Positions 9,146 through 11,561 of a stretch of DNA of 11,561 bases are shown one piece after another. Position 1 is the first letter of the stretch. Each line of letters starts with the position of its first letter. This DNA comes from an uncultured Collinsella sp. (GTDB taxonomy: Bacteria; Actinomycetota; Coriobacteriia; Coriobacteriales; Coriobacteriaceae), in assembly GCA_900548255.1 (NCBI GenBank), contig URKH01000068.1:1-11561 (forward strand), given 5' to 3'. The position numbers and the translations under genes were made by a program. The notes below the pieces were generated by a model. That model made no database searches and was not told the origin of the DNA. It saw nothing but the letters and a program-made list of their open reading frames with translations.

Positions 9146-9289
9146 CTACTCCTCGACGAGCTCAAACTGATCGGGACCGACGCCGCACACCGGGCACACG
9201 TAATCTTCGGGCAGCTCGGGCGTATCGACCTCAACCTCGTAACCGCAAACGGTGCACACGAACTTATACGTCTTCTTCTCCTCAGCCAT
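9146..9289 (-). CDS. Small stand-alone rubredoxin
   Basis: This is a one-electron carrier with a single iron held by four cysteines. The 47 residues contain CTVCGY (Cys12, Cys15) and CPVCG (Cys32, Cys35), the classical rubredoxin pair of CxxC knuckles, with an acidic middle. It is shorter than typical rubredoxins of about 52-54 residues. Its C-terminus (CPVCGVGPDQFELVE) resembles the rubredoxin domain of rubrerythrins. I chose the start at 9289 because AGGAG (9296-9300) lies 6 nt upstream; an in-frame ATG at 9328 would fall at the predicted transcription start and has no ribosome site. The upstream neighbour on the same strand is a flavin reductase 89 bp away, so the two mirror the domain order of Hrb (flavin reductase plus rubredoxin). 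A candidate promoter at 9334-9361 could also express it alone. A rubrerythrin or flavodiiron protein is a likely electron acceptor, but none is in the window. Confidence 0.93.
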   Translation of the reverse strand: MAEEKKTYKFVCTVCGYEVEVDTPELPEDYVCPVCGVGPDQFELVEE

Positions 9290-9333
9290 GATGTTCTCCT
9301 CTCGAACGCGACTGGTGATGTACTTCATTTATC

Positions 9334-9361
9334 AGTATAGATTCTCAATAATATAATGCAA
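9334..9361 (-). promoter_or_regulatory. Candidate rubredoxin promoter
   Basis: On the minus strand TTGCAT (plus 9356-9361) and TATACT (plus 9334-9339) are separated by 16 bp, forming a good sigma-70-like promoter about 45 bp before the rubredoxin start. The whole 89-bp gap is strikingly AT-rich compared with its surroundings. Part of it (TTGAGAATC) loosely resembles a Fur-type half-site, but the dyad is too poor to call an operator. Confidence 0.55.
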
Positions 9362-9378
9362 GTATTTTTAAAACATTT

Positions 9379-9882
9379 CTAGCCTTGATACGAGGACGCC
9401 TTCGGAGGCGTCTTGCCCTTCAGGACCTTATGGTAGTAATCGTAGGTGAGCGGCGTCTCGCCGCTCAAGCGCTCGGCATCCTCAACCTCGCCGATAAAGA
9501 GCAGGTGCGTGCCCACATCCACGGTGTCAATCAAACGGCAGCTAAACAGCGCCGCCGCATGCTCGGGAACATAAGGCATGCCCAGTGCGGTCTCGCGCGT
9601 CTCGTACTTGGCAAATTTGTCATAGTCGCTGCTGGTACGGAAGCCAAAGTTGCCAACGTAGAGCATATCAGCCGTCTGGTCGATCACCGTCAGTGCAAAG
9701 GCCTTGGCAGACGCGATAACGCCAGACGTAACGTTATCCTTGTTCACGGCAACCGAGATGCGTGGCGGCGCGGACGTCACCTGCACTGCTGTGTTGATGA
9801 CGCAGCCGGCGCGCAGCCCGTCTGCCGCGGCGCTCACCACGTACAGGCCGCTCGGCATGGTAAAGAACGCAGTTTTGTCCAT
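9379..9882 (-). CDS. Flavin reductase-like FMN-binding protein (Hrb-type)
   Basis: This probable FMN-containing reductase passes electrons from NAD(P)H to a rubredoxin or flavodiiron partner in the cytoplasm. The 167 residues form one split-barrel flavin reductase domain: SGLYVVSA near residue 10, INTAVQVTSAPPRISVAVNK at about 29-48 and GNFGFRTSSDYDKF at about 75-88. The pattern resembles the N-terminal half of high-molecular-weight rubredoxin of Moorella-type anaerobes and ends (GKTPPKASSY) where the fused rubredoxin domain would begin. A separate rubredoxin gene follows 89 bp downstream with no terminator between. The start at 9882 is set by AGGGGAG (9891-9897) with 8-nt spacing; the frame stays open upstream to 10029, but that stretch crosses the smpB terminator and is not coding. 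No clear promoter is visible in the short space after that terminator. The natural acceptor is unproven. Confidence 0.88.
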   Translation of the reverse strand: MDKTAFFTMPSGLYVVSAAADGLRAGCVINTAVQVTSAPPRISVAVNKDNVTSGVIASAKAFALTVIDQTADMLYVGNFGFRTSSDYDKFAKYETRETALGMPYVPEHAAALFSCRLIDTVDVGTHLLFIGEVEDAERLSGETPLTYDYYHKVLKGKTPPKASSYQG

Positions 9883-9933
9883 AACAATCACTCCCCTAAC
9901 CCGGGATCGAACCTCATGGCTGTATGTACCCAC

Positions 9934-9967
9934 AAAAAAGGCGCCGCCCATAACGGACGCCGCCTTT
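9934..9967 (-). terminator. Intrinsic terminator after smpB
   Basis: On the minus strand AAAGGCG-G-CGTCC pairs with GGGCG-G-CGCCTTT: 7 bp, one G-G mismatch, then 5 bp, closed by a GTTAT loop. Six T's follow on the minus strand (plus-strand A's at 9934-9939). It lies about 70 bp past the smpB stop and separates the TPR-smpB operon from the flavin reductase gene. Confidence 0.88.
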
Positions 9968-10037
9968 GAGGAAAATGTGTCAAAAAAGTTAGGAAGACGG
10001 GACGGGCACAGCAGGGCAGCTCCCCGCAAATTCGTTC

Positions 10038-10508
10038 CTAGCGATTACGCTCCTTAAGCGCGCGATCGATTTCACGCTGAACGTCACGCTTGGCCATATC
10101 CTCGCGCTTGTCGTAGAGCTTCTTGCCGCGGCCCAGACCCAGCAGCAGTTTTACGCGACCGTCGGTATTAAAGTAGAGTTCCAACGGAACCAGCGCATAA
10201 CCACGGTTGCGAAGTTTGCCGTCAAGAAAGTCGATCTCCTTGCGGTGCAGCAGCAGACGACGCCGACGGTCGGGATCGCGATTCCACACGCCACCATGGC
10301 TATAAGGGTGGATATGCAGGCCGACGAGCCAGCACTCCCCGCCGCGGATCAGCGCGAAGGTATCGGTGATCTGGCAGGCGCGCTCGCGAATCGACTTGAC
10401 CTCGGTGCCGCTCAGTTCAATACCGCACTCAAACGTCTCATCGATAAAGTACTCGTGATGCGCCGAGCGATTCTTGGAAATGAGCTTGCGCTCGCGCTTA
10501 CTGGGCAT
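10038..10508 (-). CDS. smpB: SsrA-binding protein SmpB (trans-translation)
   Basis: SmpB binds tmRNA and delivers it to ribosomes stalled on broken mRNA, so that the unfinished protein is tagged for degradation and the ribosome freed. The 156 residues match the usual 150-160. Family motifs are clear: HHEYFIDETFECGIELSGTE (residues 17-36), HIHPYSHGGVWNRDPDRRRR (65-84) and the tail GKKLYDKREDMAKRD (128-142), whose basic C-terminus enters the decoding channel. The start at 10508 follows an AAGGAGG site; the frame is open further upstream but without family similarity. The start codon lies within the last codons of the TPR gene (11-bp overlap counting both stop and start), implying translational coupling. 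An intrinsic terminator follows at 9934-9967. The tmRNA gene ssrA, often nearby in other genomes, is not in this window. Confidence 0.97.
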   Translation of the reverse strand: MPSKRERKLISKNRSAHHEYFIDETFECGIELSGTEVKSIRERACQITDTFALIRGGECWLVGLHIHPYSHGGVWNRDPDRRRRLLLHRKEIDFLDGKLRNRGYALVPLELYFNTDGRVKLLLGLGRGKKLYDKREDMAKRDVQREIDRALKERNR

Positions 10509-11415
10509 CGCCGGCCTCCTTGACGTCGTCGGCGTTTGAGCCCGCAGCCTCGCGCTTTGCCTTGCGCTCGGCGTTAAGCTCGGCATCGCTCTCGCGCACC
10601 AGCTTAATGATCGCCGCGCATGCCTCCTCGCCCACCAGATCGCGGGCACGAACCGTCAGGCGCGTAGCCTCCTGCTTGTCGCCGTCGCTCGCAGCGTCGG
10701 TCGCACACATGATCAGGCAGATGGCGATCTCGGCCGAAGGTGAGGTCGGCACGCCCTGCAGGGCGAGCTCACCCATCACGTGGTCGTCGCTCTCATCGGC
10801 GGCATCCGGATAGGTGGTATGGATCTTATTGAGCAGGCGCGTCGTATGCGCATCATTGGGCGCCAGGCGCAGCGCCAGACGCGCGCAGCCCACGGCAGCC
10901 GAAATGTTCTCGATCTCGGGCTCCAAGAAGTACTGACCCAAGTTGGTGTAGGCGCGTGCGGCGCACTTACCGTCGCTCGCGCGCTCCAGCACCGAGAACG
11001 AGAGCGATGCCCACTCCTGCTTGTCCTCGAGCGCACGGAACAGCTCGGCCAAGTCCAAGCGATAGTTGCAGTTCATGGGATCCCAACGCACGGCCTGCAT
11101 CAGGGCATTCCGAGCACTCACATAATCCTGCTGGCGGATGTAGGCAAACGCCATGTCGGAGTACAGGCGGTCAAAGGGAACCTCGACCTGCACCAGCTCG
11201 CGCGGATCCTTCTCCACGCGGCGATAGGCCAGACGCTCAAACTTACTATCGAAGCTAAAGTACTGGCGCTTCTCCTCCGTCTTGCACTCAGCGTCGATAT
11301 ACTCCTCGGCGAGCTCAACCAGACGCTCCAGCAGCGGCGTCGCCGTAGCCAGGTCGCCCTGCGCCAGATAGTTCTCGGCATACGTGATGTCTTCCAAGCT
11401 GATAGGCAGGTCCAT
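10498..11415 (-). CDS. TPR-repeat protein of unknown role
   Basis: The 305-residue protein is predicted cytoplasmic: it has no signal peptide or hydrophobic membrane segment. Helical repeats with TPR spacing are visible at about residues 9-40 (AENYLAQGDLATATPLLERL), 82-115 (LYSDMAFAYIRQQDYVSARN, then ALMQAVRWDP), 116-147 and 153-187 (AYTNLGQYF ... ALRLAPND). A second alpha-helical block (about 210-275) lacks clear repeats, and a charged, probably disordered tail rich in Lys, Glu and Ala ends the protein. The start at 11415 has GAGGAG 5 nt upstream. The gene overlaps smpB by 11 bp, so the two are almost certainly one transcript. TPR proteins usually act as scaffolds, but I do not recognise this subfamily. 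A link to ribosome rescue is only a guess from position. I found no strong promoter in the short space between its start and the tRNA terminator. Confidence 0.88.
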   Translation of the reverse strand: MDLPISLEDITYAENYLAQGDLATATPLLERLVELAEEYIDAECKTEEKRQYFSFDSKFERLAYRRVEKDPRELVQVEVPFDRLYSDMAFAYIRQQDYVSARNALMQAVRWDPMNCNYRLDLAELFRALEDKQEWASLSFSVLERASDGKCAARAYTNLGQYFLEPEIENISAAVGCARLALRLAPNDAHTTRLLNKIHTTYPDAADESDDHVMGELALQGVPTSPSAEIAICLIMCATDAASDGDKQEATRLTVRARDLVGEEACAAIIKLVRESDAELNAERKAKREAAGSNADDVKEAGDAQ

Positions 11416-11474
11416 GACAACTCCTCGGTCCGGGCGGCAGACTCAACGCGCGCCTTAAATATCGGTCAATACGC

Positions 11475-11502
11475 AAAACCCGGGTCTCTTACGAGGCCCG
11501 GG
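11475..11502 (-). terminator. Intrinsic terminator after the tRNA
   Basis: CCCGGGTCTC (11479-11488) pairs with GAGGCCCGGG (11493-11502) at 9 of 10 positions around a 4-nt loop. On the minus strand the stem is followed at once by TTTT (plus A's at 11475-11478). It lies 10 bp past the tRNA 3' end and closes that transcript before the TPR gene. Confidence 0.82.
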
Positions 11503-11512
11503 CGTTCAATTT

Positions 11513-11561
11513 TGGTAGCCCGTACCAGATTCGAACTGGTGATCTCCGCCTTGAGAGGGCG
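11513..11561 (-). tRNA. tRNA-Glu(CUC), 3' part, cut by window edge
   Basis: Read on the minus strand from the window edge, an anticodon arm CGCC-CTCTCAA-GGCG is followed by a variable region and then the T-arm ACCAG-TTCGAAT-CTGGT. The 3' acceptor strand ACGGGCT, discriminator A and an encoded CCA end at 11513. U33 places the anticodon as CUC, reading GAG (Glu), and the anticodon arm closely resembles bacterial tRNA-Glu. The D-arm and 5' acceptor strand lie beyond the window, so identity rests on the anticodon loop. Confidence 0.88.

Noticed and set aside
9331..9362. Fur or PerR operator before rubredoxin
   Set aside because: Only about half the positions match and the dyad is poor; AT-richness alone can explain the resemblance.
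9896..9925. tRNA remnant (GGTTCGATCCC on the minus strand)
   Set aside because: The T-loop-like bases are present, but the flanking bases pair at only two of five stem positions and no acceptor or anticodon arm is found.

Overview
The window comes from a high-GC bacterium with strong Shine-Dalgarno sites (AGGAGG-like). It carries anaerobe-type redox genes (a stand-alone rubredoxin and an Hrb-type flavin reductase) next to glutamate synthase. Protein character and gene content suggest an anaerobic actinobacterium of the Coriobacteriia, perhaps Collinsella or a relative. This is an impression from the proteins, not a database result.

Layout. Positions 8-6192 (minus strand) hold gltB-gltD, the two subunits of NADPH-type glutamate synthase, 5 bp apart. 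Positions 6193-6651 are a gene-free divergent spacer with a regular repeat array (array A) and a candidate gpmA promoter. Positions 6652-8757 (plus strand) hold gpmA, a cofactor-dependent phosphoglycerate mutase, then an Nramp-type Mn/Fe transporter (mntH). Positions 8758-9145 are a gene-free convergent spacer with a second copy of the array (array B) and a minus-strand terminator. Positions 9146-9882 (minus) hold a 47-residue rubredoxin and, upstream of it, an FMN flavin reductase; together they have the domain order of high-molecular-weight rubredoxin (Hrb). Positions 10038-11415 (minus) hold smpB, overlapped by a TPR-protein gene. The right edge holds a minus-strand terminator and the 3' part of a tRNA-Glu(CUC).

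Most of the genes are ordinary housekeeping: ammonium assimilation, glycolysis, metal uptake, electron transfer and trans-translation. The most unusual signal is non-coding. A 15-bp arm, TCTCRATCTGTAACA, recurs ten times in two arrays. Within each array the arms start exactly every 40 bp and alternate in orientation, with 25-bp intervals that fall into two homologous classes. The arrays have the same orientation and bracket exactly the gpmA-mntH pair. One lies between divergent promoters and one between convergent genes, so simple transcription termination does not explain them. I do not recognise this as a named family.
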